A stretch of DNA of 64,000 nt from the NCBI GenBank assembly GCA_965199185.1, contig CBDAQW010000022.1, forward strand, positions 1 through 64,000, written 5' to 3'. A program made the position numbers and the translations under genes. The notes under the pieces were generated by a model. The model saw nothing but the letters and a program-made list of their open reading frames with translations, was not told the DNA's origin and did no database searches. Source of the stretch: Endozoicomonas sp965199185 (GTDB taxonomy: Bacteria; Pseudomonadota; Gammaproteobacteria; Pseudomonadales; Endozoicomonadaceae). Below are positions 43,716 to 51,920 of this stretch, one piece after another. The number at the start of each line of letters is the position of its first letter. Position 1 is the stretch's first letter.

Positions 43716-45030
43716 ATTATCAACACTTCGGACACTTTCATGCAGCGATAGCTCCATAGCTACTGAGTTGTCGGTAAGTGTCCATGACTTTTTCATTGCT
43801 CATGGGTAAATCTAACTTCTCAAAAACTCTACACATCAAGTGCTGATTGAACTTTCGGCGTTTCCAGGTGGCGATAGAAATCACGGTTTCTTCATCGGTA
43901 TTTTTTTCTTCCAGGTCTTCCAGCTTGAGTGCATTCAGGGCTGTAAACGAAGCATTGATTTGTGTGTGGATACACTCTTTCCGGCAAGATTGGCAGTCCA
44001 TCAACCCTGTGTACTGCTTGGCATCCCGGAAAATAAATTCGATCTGAAACCTGGCTTTGTAATATTTGATGATTGTCATCGCGTCCAGATCTGTATCGGT
44101 TGAGTAGAGCAGCGATACACCCATTTTGGTGCCTCGCTGAGTCCGCAACATAACAACACGTATACGACGTTTCAGACATTTGGAATGTACAACTGCGGTA
44201 TAGATATTTTCTCCGCTTTCCAGCTGGCCTACGTGCTCAAAGCGGTGTAGATCTTTGTCAGGGTTGACCTTACCATCATAAATTCTTGGGCGTCCACTGC
44301 CAGAATATGAACCGGTGTAGAGCCACAGCAGGTCGGCATCATTTCTTAACTTGCCAACGATCTGGAGGCCAGTAGCAACCACAGCGGATACAAATTTTTC
44401 CTTGAAGTAATAGGCGTCTACAGACAGATAGCTGATACCAAGATTCAGAATTTTTTCTGCAAGACGAATAACCTGCTCTGCATAGAGGTCGACGCGAGTT
44501 TTACCGTCTTCATCAAGGGTCTGCTCAGCATCCAGTGCATACGCTGTATTGGATTGAAGGTCTATAACACTGAGAAGGGATAGCTCAAGTCCTCGCTCAG
44601 AGCGACTTGTGCAGCCACGCCAAAACATTCCGAGCCCATCCGTCTTCTTGCCACTTTTGGTCATAAAGCTGGCATCGAGAGCAGCTATTAACTCCTGAGC
44701 TTTCTCAACTACATCAGAGAGCATCAGGCAGTTGAAACTGGAAAAGTCGAAGGAACGGCGATACCAGCGACTAAAGCGTTTCTCACTCATCGGGGAATAT
44801 CGACTCATATTCCGAAAGTTGGCTTTGCCCTGAACCACTATGAGAGCAGAGAGAAGCAGCGCGATGAAGGTTTTCTGGGGCTTTTTAACACTGGACATGC
44901 CGTCCAGAGCAGCCTTTACTATGTTTTCCATGAGAGAAAAGTATCAGCGAATGGAGGGGGTGAGCTTCTCCATTTTCGCTGTTTTCTCTCATGGCCGCAT
45001 CTGGCGGAAACTGTCCGAAGTATTGATTAT
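43716..45030. mobile_element. IS4-family insertion sequence, complete
   Basis: Inverted ends CAACACTTCGGACACTTTC (43721) and the complement of CAATACTTCGGACAGTTTC (ending 45025) bound 1305 bp. ATTAT flanks both sides (43716-43720 and 45026-45030) as a likely 5-bp target duplication. The transposase frame is intact, so the element may be active. Confidence 0.88.
43738..44931 (-). CDS. IS4-family transposase
   Basis: This 397-aa DDE transposase carries the IS4 signature Y-x2-R-x3-E-x6-K as YKARFQIEFIFRDAK (about residue 300), with an upstream acidic residue in YLSVDAYYFKEKF. The coding region spans almost the whole element. Subgroup assignment (possibly the ISPepr1 group) is tentative. Confidence 0.9.
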   Translation of the reverse strand: MENIVKAALDGMSSVKKPQKTFIALLLSALIVVQGKANFRNMSRYSPMSEKRFSRWYRRSFDFSSFNCLMLSDVVEKAQELIAALDASFMTKSGKKTDGLGMFWRGCTSRSERGLELSLLSVIDLQSNTAYALDAEQTLDEDGKTRVDLYAEQVIRLAEKILNLGISYLSVDAYYFKEKFVSAVVATGLQIVGKLRNDADLLWLYTGSYSGSGRPRIYDGKVNPDKDLHRFEHVGQLESGENIYTAVVHSKCLKRRIRVVMLRTQRGTKMGVSLLYSTDTDLDAMTIIKYYKARFQIEFIFRDAKQYTGLMDCQSCRKECIHTQINASFTALNALKLEDLEEKNTDEETVISIATWKRRKFNQHLMCRVFEKLDLPMSNEKVMDTYRQLSSYGAIAA

Positions 45031-45126
45031 ATTTTTTTCTATTTATTTCTCTCAAGCCCTACAAGCCATTGCCTTCAACCAGGATAATGATATTCTTGCC
45101 TGAAACATTTTCACAGGGGGTGCTGG

Positions 45127-45966
45127 ATGTCATTGCTAATGGAGCCAGAGATGCTGGCGACTCTGCTGCACGATGACAAGGTTGTACTGCTGGACGCTCG
45201 CTTCAGCCTCTCAAATCCCAGAGAAGGAAAGATGTTATATGATCAGGGGCACATTCCTGGTGCTTTGTATGCTGATCTTGAACAGGACCTTTCCGGGGGC
45301 ATAATTCCGGGCCGAACGGGTCGTCATCCTCTTCCTGATCCTTTGGACTTTACTACAACAGTTCGCCGCTGGGGTGTGACTGAAAATACGAACATTGTCG
45401 TTTACGATGAAGGTGGTCATGTCATGGCAGCTCGTGCCTGGTGGCTGTTGCGCTGGGCCGGATTTAATAAAGTCTTTCTGTTGCACGGTGGAGTCAAGGC
45501 TTGGCAGGGGGCTCGCTATCCCATGACAACCGAGGTTGCACATCGTACGGCTTCCGACGTTTCACCCTCTTATGACGGTATGCCTGTCATCTCTTCTGCA
45601 GAGATTGCCAATGAGCTCGGCGGTCAGCATTTCACACTGATTGATGCCCGGGGAGAGGAGCGCTTTCGCGGAGACGCGGAACCTCTGGACAGTCGAGCCG
45701 GGCATATCCCAGGTGCTATCTGCCACCCTTTTGCCAATAACATGGATGAGCAGGGGCGGTTTCTTTCTCGTGAAAGCCTTCGGCAGCAGTTTGAAAATAT
45801 CATTCTGCAAGGCAGTTATCCGGTATTCTATTGCGGCTCCGGGGTCTCTGCCTGCCACAATATTTTTGCAATGGCCTGTGCCGGATTGAATCAGGCAATA
45901 CTATACCCCGGCTCCTGGAGTGAATGGATCACTGATCCGCATCACCCCATTGCTGTCGGTAAATAG
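45127..45966 (+). CDS. sseA: 3-mercaptopyruvate/thiosulfate sulfurtransferase
   Basis: This 279-aa two-domain rhodanese-like enzyme has an N-terminal inactive domain (about 10-130) and a C-terminal domain with the active Cys in FYCGSGVSACH (about residue 237). The CGSGV loop is typical of 3-mercaptopyruvate sulfurtransferases rather than thiosulfate sulfurtransferases. It transfers sulfur to acceptors such as cyanide or thiols. A strong AGGGGG ribosome binding site precedes ATG 45127. Confidence 0.9.
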   Translation: MSLLMEPEMLATLLHDDKVVLLDARFSLSNPREGKMLYDQGHIPGALYADLEQDLSGGIIPGRTGRHPLPDPLDFTTTVRRWGVTENTNIVVYDEGGHVMAARAWWLLRWAGFNKVFLLHGGVKAWQGARYPMTTEVAHRTASDVSPSYDGMPVISSAEIANELGGQHFTLIDARGEERFRGDAEPLDSRAGHIPGAICHPFANNMDEQGRFLSRESLRQQFENIILQGSYPVFYCGSGVSACHNIFAMACAGLNQAILYPGSWSEWITDPHHPIAVGK

Positions 45967-45967
45967 C

Positions 45968-46216
45968 TCAGATAAGGCGGTCTTTCTTAAGTGGAGTAAG
46001 TTCGCGAATGCTCTCTTCTGTCGCCAGCTGGCGGATGAGTTGATGAGGAGAGTGGCAGCCGCCAATACACAGCATGACTTCATAATGGTCTCTTGACGAA
46101 ACATGTCTGGCAGAAAAGCTTTTGATGTGCAGAGTATCCGGCGTACTGTTATACAAAGTCTGCTCCAGTAGGCCGGGATTACCAGTGGTGATTAGTTTCA
46201 GGTTTAGGTCGCTCAT
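45968..46216 (-). CDS. ACT-like small protein, possible IlvM-type regulatory subunit
   Basis: This 82-aa protein has a beta-alpha-beta-beta-alpha-beta pattern typical of an ACT domain (LNLKLITTGNPGLLEQTL, then HIKSFSARHV and YEVMLCIGG). It resembles the short small subunits of acetolactate synthase II in size and layout, but the similarity is weak and no catalytic subunit is adjacent. Ribosome binding site AAGGAAA precedes ATG 46216. It is the only gene downstream of the leader-peptide attenuator at 46250-46380, which suggests amino-acid-dependent expression. Confidence 0.6.
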   Translation of the reverse strand: MSDLNLKLITTGNPGLLEQTLYNSTPDTLHIKSFSARHVSSRDHYEVMLCIGGCHSPHQLIRQLATEESIRELTPLKKDRLI

Positions 46217-46249
46217 GTCAGGTTTCCTTATTGTTTAAAAGTGCGAGCC

Positions 46250-46284
46250 AAAAAAAAGCCCCCGAACCAGATTGATGCGGGGGC
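46250..46284 (-). terminator. Attenuator terminator hairpin
   Basis: On the minus strand GCCCCCG and CGGGGGC (46278-46284 and 46258-46264) form a 7-bp GC stem followed by eight T. It lies between the leader peptide and the ACT-like gene, where it can end transcription early. Confidence 0.85.
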
Positions 46285-46321
46285 CTGTCTTAATGCGATC
46301 AGCTATCCACGACAGACCCCC
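46279..46321 (-). promoter_or_regulatory. Antiterminator pairing overlapping the attenuator
   Basis: GGGGGTCTGTC (46311-46321, minus strand) can pair with GACAGGCCCCC (46279-46289) with one G-T. This uses the same bases as the terminator stem, so the two structures exclude each other. The upstream arm lies inside the last codons of the leader peptide. Confidence 0.75.
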
Positions 46322-46380
46322 GAGCACATCATAATCATGCCGGTTATCTGTTTGATGGTGGAAGAGGCCGAGTTTTTCAT
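46303..46380 (-). CDS. Leader peptide, 25 aa
   Basis: ATG 46380 to TAG 46303 encodes a 25-aa peptide, MKNSASSTIKQITGMIMMCS followed by GVCRG. The last codons overlap the antiterminator arm. Ile (three) and Met (four in total) codons just before that arm are candidate control codons. A consensus promoter lies 40-65 bp upstream. A ribosome binding site is not obvious, so translation needs proof. Confidence 0.65.
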   Translation of the reverse strand: MKNSASSTIKQITGMIMMCSGVCRG

Positions 46381-46418
46381 AAGTTGGTAAACATGTTGTT
46401 CGTTATTTGATGGTCAAA

Positions 46419-46447
46419 TTTATAGCAGTCAGAGTTCAGTCTGTAAA
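46419..46447 (-). promoter_or_regulatory. Sigma-70 promoter for the attenuated transcript
   Basis: On the minus strand TTTACA (46442-46447), a 17-bp spacer and TATAAA (46419-46424) fit the consensus. A transcript would begin near 46410, about 30 bases before the leader ATG. Confidence 0.7.
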
Positions 46448-46574
46448 GAAAAAAAATAAGCTTATGACGCTGATTATTATGTATTTTTACGGATTATTTG
46501 GCGTATTCCAAAGCTTTAAGCCTGCGAATGGGGTAGACTGGTTATTTGTATTTGTTTGATCCCGGTGACATTGA

Positions 46575-47936
46575 ATGAAACCATGGCATGTAGCCAGCTG
46601 GAGAGAAATGCCCATTCTCCAGCTACCTGAATATACAGACAAGAATAAACTGAAGCTGGTTGAGTCTCAGCTCAAGAATTTGCCACCATTGGTGTTTGCT
46701 GGTGAAGTCAGAGAACTGAGAAGCAGTCTTGCGGCAGCCACTGAAGGTAAGGCTTTTCTTTTGCAGGGCGGAGATTGCGCTGAAAGTTTTCTGGAGTTCA
46801 GTGCTGATAATATTCGCGATACCTTCAAAGTTTTGATGCAGATGGCTGTGGTGCTGACGTTTGGAGCCAGTATGCCGGTCATTAAGGTGGGGCGTGTAGC
46901 CGGTCAGTTTGCCAAACCACGCAGTGCTGGTTCTGAGATCATCGATGGTGTTGAGCTGCCTATTTACCGGGGCGACATCATCAATGGTATTGAAGCAACA
47001 CCGGAGGCTCGTAATCCAGACCCTGAACGTATGCTGAAATCCTATCATCAGGCGTCAGCTACGCTGAATTTGCTGCGGGCTTTTGCCCAAGGTGGCCTGG
47101 CTTCTCTTGATGAAGTGCATGCCTGGAATCTTGACTTTGTCTCTAATAGTCCTCAATCCGAACAGTATGGGCAGATGGCAAACCGCATCGATGAAGCTTT
47201 GGCCTTTATGCGAGCCTGCGGTATTACCGCAGAACATTCCAGCGCCATTCGTGAAACCAATTTTTACACGTCTCACGAAGCATTGTTGTTGCCTTACGAA
47301 CAAGCGTTGACTCGTCAGGACAGTCTGACCGGTCAATGGTATGACTGCTCGGCTCATATGCTTTGGGTCGGTGATCGCACCCGGCAGGTGGACGGTGGTC
47401 ATCTGGAGTTTGTCAGAGGTATTGAGAACCCGATTGGTTTAAAAGCCGGTCCAACATTGGATCCGGATGATTTGATTAAACTGATTGATATTATCAATCC
47501 GGATAATGAAACCGGTCGCCTTAATGTCATTGTGCGCATGGGCGCCGACAAAGTAGAAACAGGTTTGCCTCCGTTACTGCGTGCTGTACAACGTGAGGGT
47601 CGTAATGTGCTGTGGAGTTGTGATCCAATGCACGGCAACACCTATAAAGCCAGTAATGGTTATAAAACACGAGAAATGTCTCGTATTTTTACCGAGGTCG
47701 AACAGTTTTTTGCAGTCCATCGTGCTGAAGGTACTCATGCGGGTGGTGTTCATTTTGAAATGACCGGTCAAAATGTCACGGAATGTGTCGGTGGTGCAAA
47801 ACCCGTCACGGAAGACAATCTGGGCAATCGCTATCATACGCATTGCGATCCACGTCTCAATGCTGATCAGGTGCTTGAGCTGGCATTCCTCATTTCAGAA
47901 ACCATGAAAAAATGCCGTTCTTTGCAAATTGGCTAA
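46575..47936 (+). CDS. Class II 3-deoxy-7-phosphoheptulonate (DAHP) synthase
   Basis: This 453-aa plant-type (class II) DAHP synthase condenses phosphoenolpyruvate and erythrose-4-phosphate, the first step of the shikimate pathway. The family N-terminus MKPWHVASWREMPILQLPEY, LLQGGDCAESF (metal-binding Cys), VWVGDRTRQ-like YDCSAHMLWVGDRTRQ and CDPMHGNT are visible. Length is normal. It is divergent from the attenuated ACT-like gene, with about 358 bp between the two start codons. Confidence 0.95.
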   Translation: MKPWHVASWREMPILQLPEYTDKNKLKLVESQLKNLPPLVFAGEVRELRSSLAAATEGKAFLLQGGDCAESFLEFSADNIRDTFKVLMQMAVVLTFGASMPVIKVGRVAGQFAKPRSAGSEIIDGVELPIYRGDIINGIEATPEARNPDPERMLKSYHQASATLNLLRAFAQGGLASLDEVHAWNLDFVSNSPQSEQYGQMANRIDEALAFMRACGITAEHSSAIRETNFYTSHEALLLPYEQALTRQDSLTGQWYDCSAHMLWVGDRTRQVDGGHLEFVRGIENPIGLKAGPTLDPDDLIKLIDIINPDNETGRLNVIVRMGADKVETGLPPLLRAVQREGRNVLWSCDPMHGNTYKASNGYKTREMSRIFTEVEQFFAVHRAEGTHAGGVHFEMTGQNVTECVGGAKPVTEDNLGNRYHTHCDPRLNADQVLELAFLISETMKKCRSLQIG

Positions 47937-48027
47937 TCCTGCTTATATTAAGGGGGCTTATCCGAAGTATGCGGCGCGTTTTAATTGACAAGCGCAATAA
48001 AATGAATAAGATAGCTGGCCTATGGCA

Positions 48028-48104
48028 CGGGGTATAGCGCAGTCTGGTAGCGCGCCTGCTTTGGGAGCAGGATGTCGGGAGTTCGAATCTCTCTACCCCG
48101 ACCA
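48028..48104 (+). tRNA. tRNA-Pro(UGG), copy 1
   Basis: The 77-nt cloverleaf includes an encoded CCA. The anticodon arm CCTGC-TTTGGGA-GCAGG gives UGG; T-loop GTTCGAATC and acceptor CGGGGTA/TACCCCG are intact. Confidence 0.97.
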
Positions 48105-48155
48105 GCTTTATTTGAAATGATGCTTGTTTCTGGTTATCGTTTCGCGCCAGTTTTA

Positions 48156-48232
48156 CGGGGTATAGCGCAGTCTGGTAGCGCGCCTGCTTTGGGAGCAGGA
48201 TGTCGGGAGTTCGAATCTCTCTACCCCGACCA
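48156..48232 (+). tRNA. tRNA-Pro(UGG), copy 2
   Basis: Identical to copy 1 over all 77 nt. It starts exactly 128 bp downstream of copy 1. Confidence 0.97.
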
Positions 48233-48283
48233 GCTTTATTTGAAGTGATACTTGTTTCTGGTTATCGTTTCGCGCCAGTTTTA

Positions 48284-48360
48284 CGGGGTATAGCGCAGTC
48301 TGGTAGCGCGCCTGCTTTGGGAGCAGGATGTCGGGAGTTCGAATCTCTCTACCCCGACCA
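48284..48360 (+). tRNA. tRNA-Pro(UGG), copy 3
   Basis: Identical to copies 1 and 2, again offset by 128 bp. Confidence 0.97.
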
Positions 48361-48411
48361 GCTTTATTTGAAATGATGCTTGTTTCTGGTTATCGTTTCG
48401 CATCAGTTTTA

Positions 48412-48488
48412 CGGGGTATAGCGCAGTCTGGTAGCGCGCCTGCTTTGGGAGCAGGATGTCGGGAGTTCGAATCTCTCTACCCCGACCA
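48412..48488 (+). tRNA. tRNA-Pro(UGG), copy 4
   Basis: Identical to the other three, offset by 128 bp. It is followed by the terminator at 48497. Confidence 0.97.
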
Positions 48489-48496
48489 GTTTTAAG

Positions 48497-48521
48497 GGTC
48501 AACTTCGGTTGGCCTTTTTTT
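48497..48521 (+). terminator. Terminator of the tRNA-Pro cluster
   Basis: The stem GGTCAAC/GTTGGCC with a TTCG tetraloop is followed by seven T. Confidence 0.9.
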
Positions 48522-48528
48522 ATACCTG

Positions 48529-49392
48529 TCATTTAAGCAAAACCCCTTCTATGGTTTGCAGCGCTTCTTCGCTCAGTGGTGACTGTAAACAGTTCAAATC
48601 TTCTTGCATATGTTTCTGATTGGATGTGCCGGTTAAAGCGATCATGCCTGATTGAATTGCTGCCTGAAAAACTACCTGAGCCGGGGTTAATCCGCTGGTA
48701 TGAACAATCTCTTGAAAAGCTTCTGTTTTGAAAACATCCGGGTTGGCGGTCAGAAGAGAAAACCCCTGATACTGAATATCATGGCGGCGGCAAATGTCCC
48801 GAATGGCTCTGTCCCAGCCTGTGCTGGCAAAACAGCGGTTCTGAACCAGTACGGGCTTGATGGCCATCTGATAGTTCAATTGCTCAAGCTGATCGGCAGA
48901 GACATTGCTGATACCTAATAATTTAACCTTCCCGTCACGATACAAAGACTCCATTGCCTGCCAGACCTCAAGATCGGCATCGCCCAGCCCTTCTCTCTGT
49001 GATGGCCCGTGTAGCAGAAATGCATCTAGATAATTGGTTTGCAAATGTTCCAGTGATGACTCAAAGGATTGTATAACCTGCGTCGTATAGTTGGCGTCGG
49101 AATCGTATGGTAAGCGATTATCCTGACCCGCAGCGTAGGTGAATTTGGTTTGCAGGAACAGATCCTGGCGCTGTTTATTCGATTGCTGATAAAACTGCTC
49201 AAGTGCGTCACCAACGCCGGCTTCATAATAATGTTTGCGCTGGTTCGCCGTATCAATGCCGGTGAAACCACTCATCAGGGCATTGAGAGTGAGTTCGGTG
49301 GTGCTATTTTCTTTCCATGCGGTGCCATAAATAAGATGAGGTACGCGCACATGGTTAATAATAGATTCGGTCATCGCGGTGTTTGATATCAT
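48529..49392 (-). CDS. Aldo/keto reductase
   Basis: This 287-aa TIM-barrel NAD(P)H-dependent oxidoreductase has the catalytic residues in GIDTAN (Asp), KHYYEAGVG (Tyr), FLQTKFTYA (Lys) and FLLHGPS (His). Substrate cannot be read from sequence. ATG 49392 has GGAG upstream and is preferred; MTESII at 49374 is an alternative. It is divergent from, and its 5' end close to, the patatin gene. Confidence 0.88.
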   Translation of the reverse strand: MISNTAMTESIINHVRVPHLIYGTAWKENSTTELTLNALMSGFTGIDTANQRKHYYEAGVGDALEQFYQQSNKQRQDLFLQTKFTYAAGQDNRLPYDSDANYTTQVIQSFESSLEHLQTNYLDAFLLHGPSQREGLGDADLEVWQAMESLYRDGKVKLLGISNVSADQLEQLNYQMAIKPVLVQNRCFASTGWDRAIRDICRRHDIQYQGFSLLTANPDVFKTEAFQEIVHTSGLTPAQVVFQAAIQSGMIALTGTSNQKHMQEDLNCLQSPLSEEALQTIEGVLLK

Positions 49393-49487
49393 CCCCGGGC
49401 TCCGTGAAATCTCTGGTGGATTTCTTCAGTCTAGCTGGTTCAAATGACATAATGATGGCTAACCCGGAGATGGAGGAAAGATCAGGC

Positions 49488-50351
49488 ATGTTCAGAGGTG
49501 AGTTTTTCAAAACCAGACCTTATAAGCTCGGGTTAACTCTGTCGGGGGGGGGTGCCAAGTGTATGGCGCAGATCGGGTTACTCAACTATCTGGATGAACA
49601 GGATCTCAGGCCTGATATTATTTCTGCGGTCAGCGGTGGTGCAATGGTAGGGGCACTTTATTCGGCAGGGCATGCGCCGGAAAAAATACTCGAGTTCTTT
49701 ACCAATACCCGGATGTTTAGCATGAAGAATCTCTCCTTCACGGCTCTGGGTTTAATTAAGTCAGATAAGTTGGGGAAGGATTTTTCTGAATGGTTGCCTC
49801 AGGATAGCTTTGATCATTTGCAAATACCGCTGCGAGTTGTCACGACTGATTTGAATAAAGCAGAGCAGGTTGTTCTCTCCAGCGGCTCTCTGGTGCAAGC
49901 GATTCTCGCTTCTTCTGCCTATCCGGGCATGTTTACGCCGGTGGAATGGAACGGCAATGTGTATGCCGATGGAGGTATTATTAATAACTATCCCACCGAT
50001 ATTATCCGAGATGAATGCGACCATTTGATGGGGATGTACCTTGCGCCGGTGATGGATAAACCCAGTGACCATTTTGGCAATGCTTTCGATGTGCTGGATC
50101 GGGTTTTTCAGATTTACAGTTCCGCACGACTGCTGACCAATATCGATTTGGCGGATGTCTCTATTGCCCCCGAAGGAATAGAAGACTGGGGTGCCTTCAT
50201 GGTAAAAAATGAACAGCTCGAAGCCTTATTTCAGATGGGCTACGAGAGCAGCAAACAGTATTTTGAAACCGAAGGCAGCCAATGGCTTGCTGATGTTAAA
50301 GCGGCAAGAGAGAAAAAATCGTTTATTGCTCAGATTGCCGACAGGCTTTGA
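49488..50351 (+). CDS. Patatin-like phospholipase
   Basis: This 287-aa patatin-family serine hydrolase has the oxyanion motif LSGGGAKCMAQIG, the nucleophile Ser in SAVSGGAMVGALYSAG (first Gly of GxSxG replaced by Ala), and the catalytic Asp in YADGGIINNYP. ATG 49488 follows GGAGGA at ideal spacing; longer forms up to 49383 are less likely. No signal peptide is seen. Relatives include RssA-like proteins and secreted ExoU-type lipases; this length fits the housekeeping group. A run of nine G (49544-49552) lies in the oxyanion motif. Its 3' end overlaps dgt by 22 bp. Confidence 0.88.
   Translation: MFRGEFFKTRPYKLGLTLSGGGAKCMAQIGLLNYLDEQDLRPDIISAVSGGAMVGALYSAGHAPEKILEFFTNTRMFSMKNLSFTALGLIKSDKLGKDFSEWLPQDSFDHLQIPLRVVTTDLNKAEQVVLSSGSLVQAILASSAYPGMFTPVEWNGNVYADGGIINNYPTDIIRDECDHLMGMYLAPVMDKPSDHFGNAFDVLDRVFQIYSSARLLTNIDLADVSIAPEGIEDWGAFMVKNEQLEALFQMGYESSKQYFETEGSQWLADVKAAREKKSFIAQIADRL
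49544..49552. repeat. G9 homopolymer in the patatin gene
   Basis: Nine consecutive G encode part of Ser-Gly-Gly-Gly in the oxyanion loop. Slippage by one base would truncate the protein near its N-terminus. Confidence 0.75.
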
Positions 50352-51772
50352 TATTCAGTCATAACAAACTGATCGGTCATACCGCTGATGTAATCAATCA
50401 TTAAGCGGGCGCGGTAATACCATTCCAGATCATTCTGCTCTTGCTTTGTGTGGTTAGAGGTTCGCAGTTCAGAAACAGCTCGTTGATACGCTGCCACCGA
50501 CTTTCTTGACAGGCGATGAAATAACCGTTGTTCAATAAAATGCTCAGGGCAATTGTTTTCAACAATATCCGCAAAAGCCTTACGGGGAAGTGTCAGAATG
50601 GGTTGATAAATATCCATTAACCCCATTAATCCGGCAAAGCCACGCAGCTCTGGTGTTTCTTTTTCACGACTGGTAAATACATGATGAATGGCGACGTTCT
50701 TGAGGGTTTCCAGCGCCCGATGCTGATCGGAGTCGCCATCAATCAATGGTTCATCCAGTGTTCCGTCAAAAATAGCCTGATGGTGCTGCAAGTAACGATT
50801 GGCCGCATAGCTGACAAGGTCTTTCACCAGTCGGGTTCGCAGGCGAATAATAAACTCATGGGCATAATTGCCAGCGGCTCTATTGGCAGACTCAACAATA
50901 TCCGGAAGATAGCCTGTACCAGTGTGGTTAATTTTTTCCCATTCTTTACTGAGCCAGTACTTTAATTCGGTCAGAGTGAGAATGCCTTTATCCACAGCGT
51001 CTTCAAGGTCAGCAATGCAATAAGAAATATCGTCAGCAGCCTCCATAATATACACCAGTGGATAACGACAGCCCTCGTCTATCTTCATATTTTGCCAGAG
51101 CCGTGTAATCAGAGCTTGTTCTGAATAGTAGAACCCCGGTTTTTTCTGACGATAATAAAAAGGGTCTAATGAACCAGGTTTTGATTGATAGGGTGGACGA
51201 GTGTATTTAATCAGAGCGCCAATTTGTGACCAGGTTAAATTGAGCGTCTGGAGGGTATCGATAATTCTCAATCCCTGGGCGTTCCCCTCAAACACGCATA
51301 AATCGGGTAGCAGAGTATGGGTAAACAGGTTGGAGGGCGGTTGTATTGATGCCTTTTGATAACACGCTTGTGCATGCTGTGTCATCCAGCGGCTGATAGC
51401 CGCTTCGCCAAAATGCCCAAAGGGCGGATTGCCGACATCGTGCATCAGGCAGGACATTTCTACCAGATTGGTAAAAGCGGTTTCTATTCCAGCCAGCCCT
51501 AAAGCTTGTAATTGTCCGGATTGTTCAAGTTTTTCTAAAATAGTATTGGCTAAAAAGCGCCCTGTCTGCTGGACTTCGAGCGAATGCGTTAAACGACTGC
51601 GTACAGCGGCATTGGTTTCCAGTGGGTAAACCTGTGTTTTCTGTTGCAGGCGTCGGATAGCAGCAGACTGAATAATACGCCCCCGGTTGCTTTCGGTTTC
51701 TTCGATCAGACTGGCTTTGGCCGATTGACTGGTGCGTGGGCGGGCTGCTGTTATTTTATCGAGATAGTTCAT
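50330..51772 (-). CDS. dgt: Deoxyguanosinetriphosphate triphosphohydrolase
   Basis: This 480-aa HD-domain enzyme hydrolyses dGTP to deoxyguanosine and tripolyphosphate. The start MNYLDKITAARPR at 51772 matches family N-termini. HD motif residues are in SRLTHSLEVQQ, LMHDVGNPPFGHFGE and YIMEAADDISY. It is divergent from topB and its end overlaps the patatin gene by 22 bp. Confidence 0.93.
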   Translation of the reverse strand: MNYLDKITAARPRTSQSAKASLIEETESNRGRIIQSAAIRRLQQKTQVYPLETNAAVRSRLTHSLEVQQTGRFLANTILEKLEQSGQLQALGLAGIETAFTNLVEMSCLMHDVGNPPFGHFGEAAISRWMTQHAQACYQKASIQPPSNLFTHTLLPDLCVFEGNAQGLRIIDTLQTLNLTWSQIGALIKYTRPPYQSKPGSLDPFYYRQKKPGFYYSEQALITRLWQNMKIDEGCRYPLVYIMEAADDISYCIADLEDAVDKGILTLTELKYWLSKEWEKINHTGTGYLPDIVESANRAAGNYAHEFIIRLRTRLVKDLVSYAANRYLQHHQAIFDGTLDEPLIDGDSDQHRALETLKNVAIHHVFTSREKETPELRGFAGLMGLMDIYQPILTLPRKAFADIVENNCPEHFIEQRLFHRLSRKSVAAYQRAVSELRTSNHTKQEQNDLEWYYRARLMIDYISGMTDQFVMTEYQSLSAI

Positions 51773-51920
51773 GGATACGTTTTGGATCAACAATATTTCG
51801 TTTATAAAGCGATAAAGTAACCTTCGGCTGGAAATCAGGAACTATTATTGAGTATTATTAACTGGTTAAATATACAGCTGTTTTTATAGTGCAATACAAA
51901 GGTTTCCGGATTATCTGTTA

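Larger units (their letters stand above)
48028..48488. repeat. 128-bp tandem repeat carrying tRNA-Pro
   Basis: Three full units plus a final tRNA. The 51-bp spacers (GCTTTATTTGAA...) differ at only a few positions, which points to recent unequal duplication. Confidence 0.93.
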
